From: Psococerastis gibbosa
Taxonomy: Eukaryota > Arthropoda > Insecta > Psocodea > Psocidae
Length of the DNA: 64,000 nt
NCBI GenBank assembly: GCA_963971405.1
Contig: OZ020490.1
Location: 24,887,464 to 24,951,463, forward strand
Reading direction: 5' to 3'
This document shows, one piece after another, positions 10,023-20,900 of the stretch (the stretch's first letter is position 1; each line of letters starts with the position of its first letter). The position numbers and the translations under genes were made by a program. The notes beneath the pieces are model-generated. The model was not told where the DNA came from, made no database searches, and saw nothing but the letters and a program-made list of their open reading frames with translations.

Positions 10023-12374
10023 CTCATGTCCATATCCAAATATGCTATATATAAGCTTCAGACAATGCCCACCGAGTCTCTGACATTTCCTGATTAACTG
10101 GAAATATAGGTGTCAAACTAGGTCAAGTGATGCAGCCGATGCAAAATACAATATAATTCTCAGTAGTTATTATTTTCTTTGGTCACATAATTAAGGCAGA
10201 GTTTCAAACAAAATGCGACTGAGTCTTCTTGAAGGGATTAATTAACTCCTCGTTCTACAGCCGCAAAAATTAGGAAATGGTCACATGACAAATTCATTAA
10301 AATAAAGTGTAATTTACATTTTATCTCTGATCTGTTATTACCCTGAAAACACGATAAAGAGTTTTCATTACAAAAAACATTCGATGATGTGCTATTGTAC
10401 ATATTTTGGTCAAAGCTTCTATTCTACGCCATAATGGGCAGCTTTACATACGTGCATCTGCACATGCTGACATATTTGTAGGCTTGTAGCTGTCCTTTTG
10501 ATGATCTTTTGATTGAATCTGACGTCATTCACTTTTTAATCGATAAGATGAATGAGCTGTCCCTTGCTATGCTACACATAGCGAATTTTAAGCAAATGTC
10601 AAATCCTATTAAACCATACTTATGAATTGGAAATAGAAAAAACAAATAGTCAGTATTTGTGAAGGAAAACTTGCCTTTAAAAAATTGTTGCGTTAGAAGA
10701 CGCAATGAATAAAAATTTGTGAATACTTTTTTTACAAAATCTTAAATATAGAAAAGCTTGGAATACGATAAATGAAAATGATGGTTAACCCGAACGAAAA
10801 ACTAATTATAAAATTGGGTGAACGGGTGACTAGCTGAAAAACATTGGAAAAGGCAGCAAATAAAATGCGACAACATTTTTTGAAGTTACAAAAAATTACT
10901 TGTTATGAATAGGTGAAGCTTTTGCACGAATTCTGAGAAGGTAGCTTGATTATTCATCTATTCTTTTGCTGAAAGTCAGATTTGTTTAACTGTGTAGTGT
11001 ATCTGTAAGCACACATTGGCTCATGCATATTTATGGTGAAACTGCATGAAAAATTGTATTAATATAAGTTACAGCTCCAAATCGCACAGAGGTTTAAACG
11101 TTTCAACCACTTGAACGTCAACCAAATCAGGTTAGAATCGACAAAATGTGCGCTGGGGCCACCTGCCGTTGAATACAGGGAAAATATTGATTGCTCGGGA
11201 TCTGTCAAACATGGATCCCCTGCAAAACCTTCAGCCTTCTTTACAACGAACCTAATCCAGCTGATTCAGCTACTTAAGCTACAAGTAACCGCAACTTCAA
11301 GAACTGTGTACGGAATCACTTTTAAAAATAACTTTTTATTTTGATCTGTGTTGCGGGATAGTGGTCTCGATTGTATGAGACTGGTTATATTGGCTAAAAG
11401 CCAGCCCTCATTACAAGAGCGTAGAGTATGTTGTTAGCAATAAGCTTGGACAGGTTTCTGGTATTTTACTTACTTGCCAAGTTCTTCCTTTAATTCGTAG
11501 TTGTCACTAAACCGGGTACAGGCCCCCGGAGCAGCCATAGCTTACCACTGCAATGCCAGTGATCTCCTGAAAAGCACAAAATGATTCGTCTACGCCTGTG
11601 CAAGAATTGCTCAAATCAATACTTGTCTCTAGTTTTTCATGATAAGGAAATCTTCAATTAGGCGATAAGACTACAATACACTGAATAATCACGAAATCCC
11701 GCGCGGTATCGCGAGTCAAGATAAAAATTCTGAAACCAAAAAAGTAACGTGTTACATGAAAAATCGCAAAAATTTGTTTTGTTTGTAATGTTAGTTCTAA
11801 GATTCGACGATTTTAGAGCACTGGCAGCACCAGTCGAGTCGTAAAAACGCGCGCATCCTCATAAATTTGAATTATTTTGTGTCGTCCGGGGCAAACGTTA
11901 CGTTATTAAGAGATGCTGATGCTGACACTGCAGAGGCGCAATGTTTCAAGTTGTCTTCTGACAAATTTATTGCTACATTACCCCCCGATAAAAAATTTAC
12001 TTGTAGGAATTTGTACCTGTCTCTCTTTATGTCCGTAAATTAACTTTCCATCTCGTTTCCTTTCCAACCCTTTATACAATAGTAAGTGGTAATAGTAGTA
12101 AAGGATTCATCATGATGTTGCTTGCCAATTGCCAACCTTTACAAAGGTAATGGAGCGTCCACTAAGCTAACTGGTCGCCGGCACCATGGCTGCGAATGGG
12201 TGTCGCGACAGACGCGACATGGTTATTCCCAATTAGCTTTTTTTAGGCTTATCGGCCTTATCTCCGGTCCTGAACTCCTGTTGCACGCATAACCTGATAA
12301 AAGTCACTTCTGTAAGGTACATACTTGCAAACGTTTTCATAACAATAATTTGAGGTCTATAGCCTAGCTATAGG
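10023..12374. other. Unassigned 2.3-kb stretch
   Basis: No coding exon with domain signal, no RNA gene and no copy of the window's repeat families was found. A slightly CG-richer patch at 11690-11910 (GCGCGGTATCGCGAG, ACGCGCGCATCC) could mark regulatory sequence but nothing proves it. Confidence 0.4.
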
Positions 12375-12705
12375 CGTCAATGGCCATACCAAGTTGAGAA
12401 CAGAGCCTGCTCCAAACTGCGGTAAGCTTGGTTGTGTGCACAGCGTTGACAGGGAAACATGATAACGTGCTGAGACTATACCAGTCAGTCTAAGAGCGTG
12501 CAGAGTCCTGGTAACCTCCGAATTAATCGCGTGACTTTTACTATGTTCCCCGAGTGGTTCGGAATCCACTATATAATCAGGAGGTCCACCATGTCAGTCA
12601 ACTACCCAAAGTGAAGGAGTTTGCCCTTATGGTGCCTCAAGTTAATAAACAAACCCACTCCCCTCGCTCCAAGCAGAAATGCTGAAAGTAGACGGTGGAA
12701 AACAA
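12375..12705 (+). repeat. D' SINE-like repeat
   Basis: A full-length copy: GGCCATACCAAGTTGAGAAC head, GTTGTGTGCACAGCGTTGAC, AGAGTCCTGGTAACCTCCGA, the GAGTGGTTCGGAATCCACTA core, then AGTTTGCCCTTATGGTGCCT and GCAGAAATGCTGAAAG. Confidence 0.65.
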
Positions 12706-13140
12706 AATAGCTATATAGGCTACAAAAAATAAACGTAGCCCAGCTGTTACATGTCATTACCATTCTATTGGAAAATCCTAATGACCGGCCTCTGCGTTGT
12801 TGTGGTTGGGGAGGAACTCCCCCCTTCAGTTATCTCATAGAGGGGTGTGTCGTTTAACTTTCGAAGGTATATGATTAGTGTGTTGTAGTTGCTAATGGTC
12901 GTAAGTTAAGTAGGTATGTGATGCGCCCGACCTATCAGAGAAGAGCATTTGCGACATGGTTTGGAGGACCACCCCGTTAGATGTCTATACGAAAGTTTTC
13001 CATTGGCATTAGGAAAGTGCGTGTATACCTAACTACCTACCGTAGGACTACTACAGTGACTACACATACAAAGCACGCTAGCACGGTTGCATAGTTTGAA
13101 ATCTGAAGGTAGCTAACAAGGTCAATGGGTTTTTCGGTTC
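12706..13140. other. Unassigned stretch
   Basis: Nothing supported. Confidence 0.35.
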
Positions 13141-13720
13141 TTAAGAGGACATGCTACGTAGAAAATGAGCACCCAAAAATTTGTTATTTTTATGGACTTT
13201 ATTTTTTATTTAATTAACAAAGCAAGTCATTAAAGATTTGGCTCATGGAAGTTGTAGAAGACTACTTCGTGCATCATATAATCGGGTATTTTTACTTTTT
13301 GGTTTTGTAGTTCTTCCAAAAATCCCAGCATATCCTCTATATCCTCTTAAGAGGATATGCTACGTAGAAAAATTTGTTGATTTTATTGACATTTTATTTA
13401 ATTAACAAAGCATGTCATTAAAAATGTGGCTCATGGAAGTTGTAGAAGACTGCTTCATGCATCATATAATAAGAAATTTTGGTACCTTAGTTCTTTCATA
13501 AATACCAAAACGGACTAAAATTATGCGTATTCTGGGATTTTTGGAAGAACTACAAAACCAAAAAGTAAAAATACCCGATTATATGATGCACGAAGTAGTC
13601 TTCTACAACTTCCATGAGCCAAATCTTTAATGACTTGCTTTGTTAATTAAATAAAAAAATAAAGTCCATAAAAATAACAAATTTTGGGGTGCTCATTTTC
13701 TACGTAGCATGTCCTCTTAA
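13141..13720. mobile_element. TTAA-flanked MITE A2, compound copy
   Basis: It begins TTAAGAGGACATGCTACGTA and ends in the exact complement at 13701-13720. A second internal TTAAGAGGATATGCTACG starts at 13349, so a partial left element (13141-13348) is fused to a nearly full one (13349-13720). The interior has the GTTGTAGAAGACTACTTCGT module and its complement. Confidence 0.75.
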
Positions 13721-13894
13721 GGTTTCCTAGGAATTAGGCTAAATATTATATACCTAGCTAGGCTACTTACACATTACAAAATATAATGTGACATGTCTAG
13801 TTTAGCTTAACAGTGCAAATGACGACTTAGAATGCTCTTAAAATAGTTAAGGCCTGATTTATAGAAAACTAACCATACGATCTACGTGATGTCG

Positions 13895-14165
13895 GTAACC
13901 GGCCGCCATACCAAGTTGAATCCAGAGCAGGTTCAAAGCTGCAGATAACTGGGTCGTTTGCACAGTGCCGGTAGGGAAACATGGTAGTACTTGTCCTGGT
14001 CACCTCCGAACTAATCGTGTGACTTCACTGTGTTTCCCAAGTGGTTCGGAATCCACTATTATCAGTAGGTCCACTGTCCTATGGGCTGGCGTAGGACAGT
14101 CAAGTCGGGGTCGCTCTATGGGCCCAAATATGAGGCCTAAGTCGTTATGAACCCGACGAACACTA
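13895..14165 (+). repeat. Family D SINE-like repeat, D1
   Basis: CGGCCGCCATACCAAGTTGA head, GTAGGGAAACATGGTAG, TTCCCAAGTGGTTCGGAATC core, and a 3' end GGGGTCGCTCTATGGGCCCA followed by (CTA)n. It resembles D' in the core but has a different 3' end. Confidence 0.65.
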
Positions 14166-14320
14166 CAACTACTACATGCAGACTGATCGAGGCGATTATA
14201 ATACCGCTATTTATTTAATCCCCTGGTATTAAAAATGTAAACAAGATAATTTTATAATAGAAAGTGCTATTACAAATTTATTTAACCCCGGTATTATAGT
14301 CGCCTCGATCAGGCTGCTGA
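14166..14320. mobile_element. Small hairpin MITE, family C1
   Basis: Inverted ends CTGATCGAGGCGATTATAAT and its near-complement at 14298-14317, with AATACCGC and CCCGGTATTATAG inside. It is related to the larger GGCGATTT elements at 15343, 18671 and 21830. Confidence 0.6.
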
Positions 14321-14440
14321 TGTCGGTAAGTATTAACAGAGCCTAAATCAGATAGGAAGGTAGAAAATTTAAGTTATTTGGAAGATCCAAATTTCAACAT
14401 ATTTTTGCTGGCAGGTTGCAATAATATAGCAGCCTAACTA

Positions 14441-14707
14441 TTACTTTCTTTTCTTTTTCGTGTCCAAGCGAACGGCCCAGAATCGGGTGAAGTTGTAGGC
14501 AGTTCTGTTGGCCTCCCTCCGATCGTCTTTCGTGCATTGAGTTGGACATAGGTTGGAACATGTATGGTCCACGTCCTGCCTCTGGCCACACGAGCCCAGG
14601 GTGTGGTCTATCTGGCCCCATCTCACCCTGTTGGTTTTCACACGGGTTGTGCCGCAGCAGAGTTGGTTCATTGATTGACCATTCCTAGTAGTAGAATGGT
14701 TGGACAC
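14441..14707 (-). mobile_element. LINE ORF2 C-terminal remnant
   Basis: The minus-strand frame reads RVKTNRVRWGQIDHT, then a Cys/His cluster (CGQRQDVDHTCSNLCP) and ends in TRFWAVRLDTKKKRK. The C-G-x-x-x-x-V-D-H-x-C-P pattern and the closing FxRFWxxRL are usual at the C-terminus of Jockey/I-group LINE polymerases. Only the tail is preserved. Confidence 0.65.
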
Positions 14708-14728
14708 AGTCCCAGGCCACGGTGTGGG

Positions 14729-14922
14729 CCCATAGGACAGTGGACCTCCTGATTATAGTGGATTCCGAACCATTTGGGAAAGTGAAGTCACACGATTAGT
14801 TCGGAGGTGACCTAGACAAGTCCTACCATGTTTCCCTACCGGCACTGTGCACACGACCAAGTTCTCTGCATCTTTGAACCTGCTCTGGTCCGCTGGATTC
14901 AACTTGGTATGGCGGCCGGCTG
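14729..14922 (-). repeat. Family D SINE-like repeat, D2
   Basis: Reverse copy of D1: GGACCTCCTGATTATAGTGG to CAACTTGGTATGGCGGCCGG. It abuts the LINE remnant at 14441-14707, so SINE and LINE tail may form one chimeric insertion. Confidence 0.6.
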
Positions 14923-15090
14923 GTCATTCCTAACCTAACCCAGTTATAGGAAGCGTAAAGAGAAGGGCTCTTTCCGGGTTACTTTGAAATATTTTACCCG
15001 ACTAAAATTTAAGACACAAGAAACATGAAGGAGTTCATGAGATGAAGTTCATCAGAACAGGCCGTCAAGGACATGAAGGGACAGGGTAAG

Positions 15091-15233
15091 GCGGGGATTC
15101 CAATGACCTAGTTTTGCAGATTGCACAAGACATTGACGTGGTAGCAGACATTAAAGACTTATTAAATGATGTCTGCCACCACGTCAATGTCATGTGCATT
15201 CTGCAAAGCGAGGTCAATGGAATCCCCGCCTTA
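15091..15233. mobile_element. Hairpin MITE with GGCGGGGATTCC ends
   Basis: Starts TAAGGCGGGGATTCCAATGA and ends with the complement near 15233. The inner arms carry GACGTGGTAGCAGACAT, shared with MITEs that have other terminal repeats (27071, 39986, 43152). It lies directly 5' of a LINE tail. Confidence 0.7.
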
Positions 15234-15342
15234 GAAATAAATTGATGGGAAGAGAGTTTGGGGTGGAAGAACCTATGGTGGGGAAGATAACGAGAAGGAG
15301 ACTGCAATGGTCCGGACAAGTAAAGCGAATGGAAACAGCAGT

Positions 15343-15918
15343 AGCCCTTTATGGCGATATGGGATTAACATAATACCGGGGTTTATTCAAGGGTTTTAAA
15401 CAAATGAGTGCAAAATGCGCGGGAAATTCAAATTGTTAAATTATATTTTTATTGAGTTTTCCATTTTTTCCCTTCGGGGAGACACATTAATTAAACTTCT
15501 TATTATATTTCAAAATTCTACATGCACATTTTAATGTTTATTAGTATTTCCTTCAGTTAGGCGGCTATTCCACTTATCAATAATCCGTCATTTGTGCTTC
15601 AATAATTATTGATGAGATTTTTTTTAACTCTATGAAAACTAAAATCTCAGCAATGATTGATACACAAATATATACTATATATATAAATATAAACTATAAA
15701 TATATACTATTAAAATTAAATACATACTATAAAATATATACCATTAATATTGACAAGTGAAATAGCCGCCTCATAAAACAATGCGAACATTCTCTTGTAT
15801 TCCAATAATTTATTAATTTGAATTTCCCGCGCATATTTCAACACAGTCACGTGACATCTTACTAATGCGGTATTAAAAAATAGATCCCGGTATTATGTTT
15901 ATCCCAAATCGCCATAAT
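15343..15918. mobile_element. MITE family C2, inserted into a LINE
   Basis: Inverted ends TATGGCGATATGGGATTAAC and, at right, the complement of GTTTATCCCAAATCGCCATA-type sequence. Subterminal GCGCGGGAAATTCAAATTG is mirrored by AATTTGAATTTCCCGCGC. A third element (B1) lies within it. Confidence 0.7.
15558..15772. mobile_element. MITE family B1, nested in C2
   Basis: Ends TTAGGCGGCTATTCCACTT and AAGTGAAATAGCCGCC are inverted. The arms hold ATCAATAATCCGTCATTTGTG. It is flanked by C2 sequence on both sides, the third level of this nest. Confidence 0.65.
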
Positions 15919-16291
15919 AGGGCTGCAGGTGCGAATGACTGGAGGAAGAAATATAGAGAACACGAAGAAGAGGAAGACCAAGGAAGAGATGCAGAAACCA
16001 GATTGAGGCCGATCTTAGAAGAGTAGGAGTAGTACCAGTGGAAATGTCGAATAATCAGAAGGGAGGGAGTTGAGGAGGCTCACATATCACACCCGGTCTA
16101 GAGGAGCCACTCTTCACTGCATGCAATAAAAACAATTTTAGCTGAAATATTTTCAAGAAATTCTTGTTTCCACAGTGTTCCTTTACGCTTTGCTAAAATA
16201 AGTTAATCCTTTAAAGCATTATTTAAAGATTATATGAGAGCTATCTTTCTGCTTTTATCTTAAAACTGAAGTCCTATAGCAGTTCTTAGGC

Positions 16292-17547
16292 TAAGGCGGC
16301 TATTCCACTTGTCAGTTTTTCTTCAATTTCGATAATGTCATTGACGGAAATATCATAAATGTTGCATTTATATTTTTACACCTCATTCCACTTGTCATCA
16401 ATAACTGACCATTTTTGTTTTCATTTTTTTCCAATTTTGTAAGTTTGCCATCTTTCTTTTAAGGTCAAACCGGAGACTTTTGACCTTGAACATTGAGCAT
16501 CAGAGATAAGTACCAACGAAAAAAATATCGAAGTCTTACACACTGCAGCATAGCAAAGCGGATACCTGGACCCGGTCAAAAACTCTGTAGTATAGAAGTT
16601 AGCTTGTGCAGGCTATTTCCCCGCCGAATTGCGTACTTATCTTATGCAGGCTACACGTAGCAGCCATGTTGATAACGGTCTGTAGCCACGGGATGGCTAA
16701 ATATCCATTTTATAAACAAAGCCCCGCGTCGAGTACCTGTTCTGTATTTCACGTTTTACTATTTCAAATAATTGAAGTTTTACATATTGCTGGCGCTTTA
16801 CTGTCAAATTAAGTGTTCATATTGTCAATTGTAAGCATGTAATGACAAAAGTTGGAGGTTCTCTTCCCTGTGGGGCACGTAAAAATGTTCTAAGAGGTAT
16901 GTTTTTAAATGCTTCATGCACGAATTTGAGACCTATAGTAATAGTAATTTTTGTACAATTGCATGGCGTAAGCATGTCTACGCGTATACTTGTCCCTTCT
17001 ATCGATTATTACTATGCCCCTGCGGTTTAAAACGTGTATTAGGAACCCCCGGCAAAGTCATTTCCAGGCCAGTCACGTGACCCCCTCCGGTTTGGCCTTA
17101 ATTTTATAATCTACAAGAAATTTATGATTTAAATTACGAAATAATTCATTCGTTCTCAAGAAATTAATAACAATTATTTATCATCGCCAGACGACGAATT
17201 GTTTAATTGTAGTTTGTTTTTGTTTGCAAAGCGTGATTGTACTCCAATTTTGTAAGTTTGCCGTCTTTCTTTTAATTTTATAATCTAGAAGAACTTTTAT
17301 GATTTAAATTAAGAAATAATTCATTGGTTCTCAAGAAATTAATTACAATTATTTATCATCGCCCGACGACGAATTGTTTAATAGTAGTTTGTTTTTGTTT
17401 GCAAAGTGTGATTTTACTCTATGATCATTGATCAATTTTGAAGTTAAGTTAAAATGGACAAAGACATAGAGTAAAACAAAAATCTCATCAATTATTGACG
17501 CACAAATGACGGAATATTGACAAGTGAAATACAGTAGCCGCTTTCCA
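16292..17547. mobile_element. Large GGCGGC-ended composite with internal tandem duplication
   Basis: Left end TAAGGCGGCTATTCCACTTG and right end TTGACAAGTGAAATACAGTAGCCGC are inverted. Inside, 17102-17232 and 17275-17412 are tandem copies (TTTATAATCTACAAGAA...GACGACGAATTGTTTAA...GTTTGTTTTTGTTTGCAAAG). 16540-17080 is a less AT-rich unassigned block. No transposase is visible. Confidence 0.45.
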
Positions 17548-17640
17548 CGTTTCAAGTCATTAAAAAAAAAAAAAATTAATTGGTTGTCTGTAAAGACGGT
17601 TAAGACGATTGTATAACGTGACAACGTCATGACAAAAAAT

Positions 17641-17690
17641 AAATAAAAAATAATAATAATAATAATAATGAATAAATAAAAAATTGTTGT
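17641..17690. repeat. (TAA)n microsatellite
   Basis: A short A/T-rich simple repeat with AATAATAATAATAATAAT. Confidence 0.8.
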
Positions 17691-17813
17691 AATAAGCAAT
17701 GAAAACCACATTAATTAAGATGCGGTATAACGTTTTTTAGGGACAATGAGCGTAACGCATCGGCGTAACACTTTTTCGTGCATGCACCCAGTGTTCCAGC
17801 CGGCATTCATCGA

Positions 17814-17819
17814 TTTATT
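17814..17819 (-). terminator. Candidate poly(A) signal of NOC2L
   Basis: AATAAA on the minus strand, 84 nt past the NOC2L stop codon (17903). It is the nearest canonical signal; the cleavage site itself is not shown by the sequence. Confidence 0.6.
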
Positions 17820-17902
17820 AGACGATGTCACGTCAAAATTAGTATAGGACGAGTTTGGTAATTGCATATTATACTGTTTCCAATACAATAATTTTAATTT
17901 CC

Positions 17903-20900
17903 TTATTCCAGGTCAGAAATATTGAGATCTTCCACAATATCATCCATCTGATCGTATCCTTCAGGTAAGTCAATCTCTCTCTCAATTTTCTGTTTCTTGA
18001 CTTTCTTCGGCTTCTTCTCTTCCTTCTTCGTTCTCTTACGGTCATTCTTCTCTTTCTGCTCTTCTGGCAGTATGTTATCGTCATCGTCGTCGTCCGAAGG
18101 AAACAGTTCGACGGGCCCTTCATCTCTTTCTTTTTTCCGGACAACTTTCATTATCGTTGGTAATTTGAACTCCACGATCTGCAAAACAATTTGGACGATT
18201 GTAGAAATCACTTCAACTTAACGCGAAACATACTCTTACAGCGCTTACAAGGGGTGAATGTAAGACACATACCAATTATTTGACATTAGGGGCCTTTGAA
18301 ACTTATCCAGCCACAAAGTGTAGGGTGAAGTTATCTTAAAAGCTTACAGTGTTATAAGCCCCTACATTGTAGCATTATATGGTATTTATAACACTGACAT
18401 TAAATTAACTTTGGTTGAAGAGGTAACCTCCTCGTTATAACCGAAATTAGAGGATATGGAAAAAACTTTGGGCTTGGCGGGATTCGAACCCACGATCTAC
18501 GCCTAACCACAAGCCCTGTCCTCTAATTTCGGATATAAGCCCCTTACCTCATAAACTTGAGGGCTGAATAAGTTCCTATGGTCGGAAAGGCCCTTTAATA
18601 ATACAAAAATAATAATATAAATAATAATAATAAATACATACTGACTTTTGTATAATTACTAATTCAACCTGCAGGCTGATCATGGCGATTTTAATCTCGG
18701 GGGTAATATAATACCATGTCACGTGATGAGATTAATTCAATGAGGTTCTGTAGGGACAGTTTTGGTCACTAGGTATATTATATATTATTCAAAATGGCAG
18801 CCGTTTGCATGTGAAAACTTAGTTCTTAGCATCTAATTAATTCTTTTCATATTTTTTATAAAATTTTTACTATAACTGGACCTTATTGCGCTGCATATAA
18901 TTTAATATATATATTCTCCAGATTTATAGAAAAATATCACTTTAAAATAATACATAAATAAAATAATTTTAAAATATTATTGAGGCTTATGGAAAAATCA
19001 ACGCTTTGATATCTTAGCAACTGGTGCTGCCATCTACAAAATGACGTCACAAACCTCATTGTTTAAAATAAAAGACAAGCAAATTTCAGAATTTTTAAAT
19101 TGTGATGTTGGCAATACTGAAGAGCTGAACTGACGCGACGCTGTCGTAGCAAATATAAATAACAAATATAAACACATATCGCCCAAGAAATAAACATGTT
19201 TTAATTTTGAATTTATAATTATTAAGGATTATAAATAATTTTTCTAAATCTAAGGCAGAAGAAATGAAGAAACTCACCAAAAATATAGCTGAAAATCATT
19301 CAATTGTTTAAATAGACGCAATTTGAATTTTCCGCGCTTGCGACGATTACCAACATGAAAAATTAAATAAATCTGAAATTTGCTTGTCTTTTATTTTTAA
19401 CAATTGAATTAATCCCATCACATGACATGGTATTATATTACCCCCGGGATTAAAATCGCCATGATCAGCCTGCTGGTGGGCAATAAAGCTCTCTCATATC
19501 CTCAACCAGGAACGCCCGGGACCACCAGCTTTACATGCCCTTCGAAGCATGGCGAGAAAATGTGGCAAGTGTGGGGCTCGAGCCAACATCCTTTCGTTTA
19601 AAGATCAGAGACCGTACCACTACTCTACATGTCGTGACAGTGATAAGGTTAAAGATGAGTAAAAAAAAACATGGCATCTCTCTTATATACAGGTAGAACT
19701 CTAGTGAGAACGAACATGGCGTCTGGCTGTCAGTAACGGCCTGGCAGAGAAAGATAAAGGGCCGGAATGTTTGGAGAGGTGGTAGCTCCGAAGAACGAGA
19801 AGAAGAATTAATGAACATACCTTCTCTGTGTCGGCAGTTTTCCTTGCCTTCTGCTGCAAATGCAACTTCTTCCACGTTTCGTAATACGCCATGAGGGGAG
19901 TTCCCTTCGCGCGGATAGCTGCTTCTACTGTTGCCACGCCTTTTACATCGTCCAAGCGGATACTCACTTTACTTCTTTCTTGTTCCACGAATTTTGAATT
20001 TTCAATCACCTTGTCTAGCACTGCTTTCACCTGCTTTCCATACTTGCTTACTTTGCATATTTTGACGAAATTTTTCAACTGAAATTAGTAATAGCAGTGT
20101 CATTTAACAATAACCCGGCTTAGATATCAAATTATAGCAAAAATATGACATTTTTGAAACAGGCAAGTACTCTGTGGTATAGTATGGGTGTGGCATGAAG
20201 TGTGTATGAACTGAAAGTAGGTTAGTGCTGAATGATTATAAGTTGGTACCCTGCTAATTACCCTGATAATTTATAACAGAACAAAAAAGTTATGTGCATC
20301 AGAGGTGCCAAAACGCACCGTTTAGGCACAGTAAGCAGTTTATTGAAATTGTTGTTTCCATCACTGGACTACGCACCTCGTTGGTCACAGTGGTGCCTGT
20401 GTGAACTTGAACATGTTTTTTCATGTTGTAAGTTGTCGACAACATAATAATTTTATTACTGTTTGATAGTTATAACACAGAGTGAGGTTAAATTTATACG
20501 CGCAGGTGCCAGATTTCGGTTATTTCATTTAGCTTGCGATGCGATCGATAGCTCAAGTTTGACCGCCACCATCTTTGTTTTTGTTGATTGATTTGAAACA
20601 CGCGTTTAAAATTTTGTAGTATTTAAATTTATTTGTATAATCTATAATAATAAGCAATTATCGTAAATACTTAAAATTATAATAACCAAAATGAATAAAA
20701 AATATAAACAAATGTGGCACTAGAATAGAGTTCTGTCACTTTCTTTAAAACCGTGCCATGAATGTCTGACAACTACCACGTTGTTTACCCTATTAAATAT
20801 AACATGATAACTCACTCCCGAGGTACACTCACGATTGTGTGTTAACTTGGATAGCACATTTAACTCGATGACAACAACATTGTGAAGACCCCTAATGTTG

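Larger units (their letters stand above)
15234..16110 (+). mobile_element. LINE C-terminal tail interrupted by a MITE nest
   Basis: Two pieces (15234-15342 and 15919-16110) of one LINE tail. The first has GGAGACTGCAATGGTCCGG and AAGCGAATGGAAACAGCAG (LQWxGxVKRMExxxx-type); the second has GAAGAGGAAGACCAAGGAAG and GAGGAGGCTCACATATCACA. Similar sequence uninterrupted by a MITE is found at 53680-54350. The gap holds element C2. Confidence 0.65.

Noticed and set aside
16606-17030. Two frames of 60-70 codons in a less AT-rich block as a first exon or CpG-island promoter
   Set aside because: Surrounded by MITE ends, no downstream exon found, and composition alone is not enough.
18480-18505. A tRNA gene on the minus strand (good T-arm)
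   Set aside because: Only the T-arm-like part is convincing; the rest does not fold as a cloverleaf and the sequence recurs as SINE family L.
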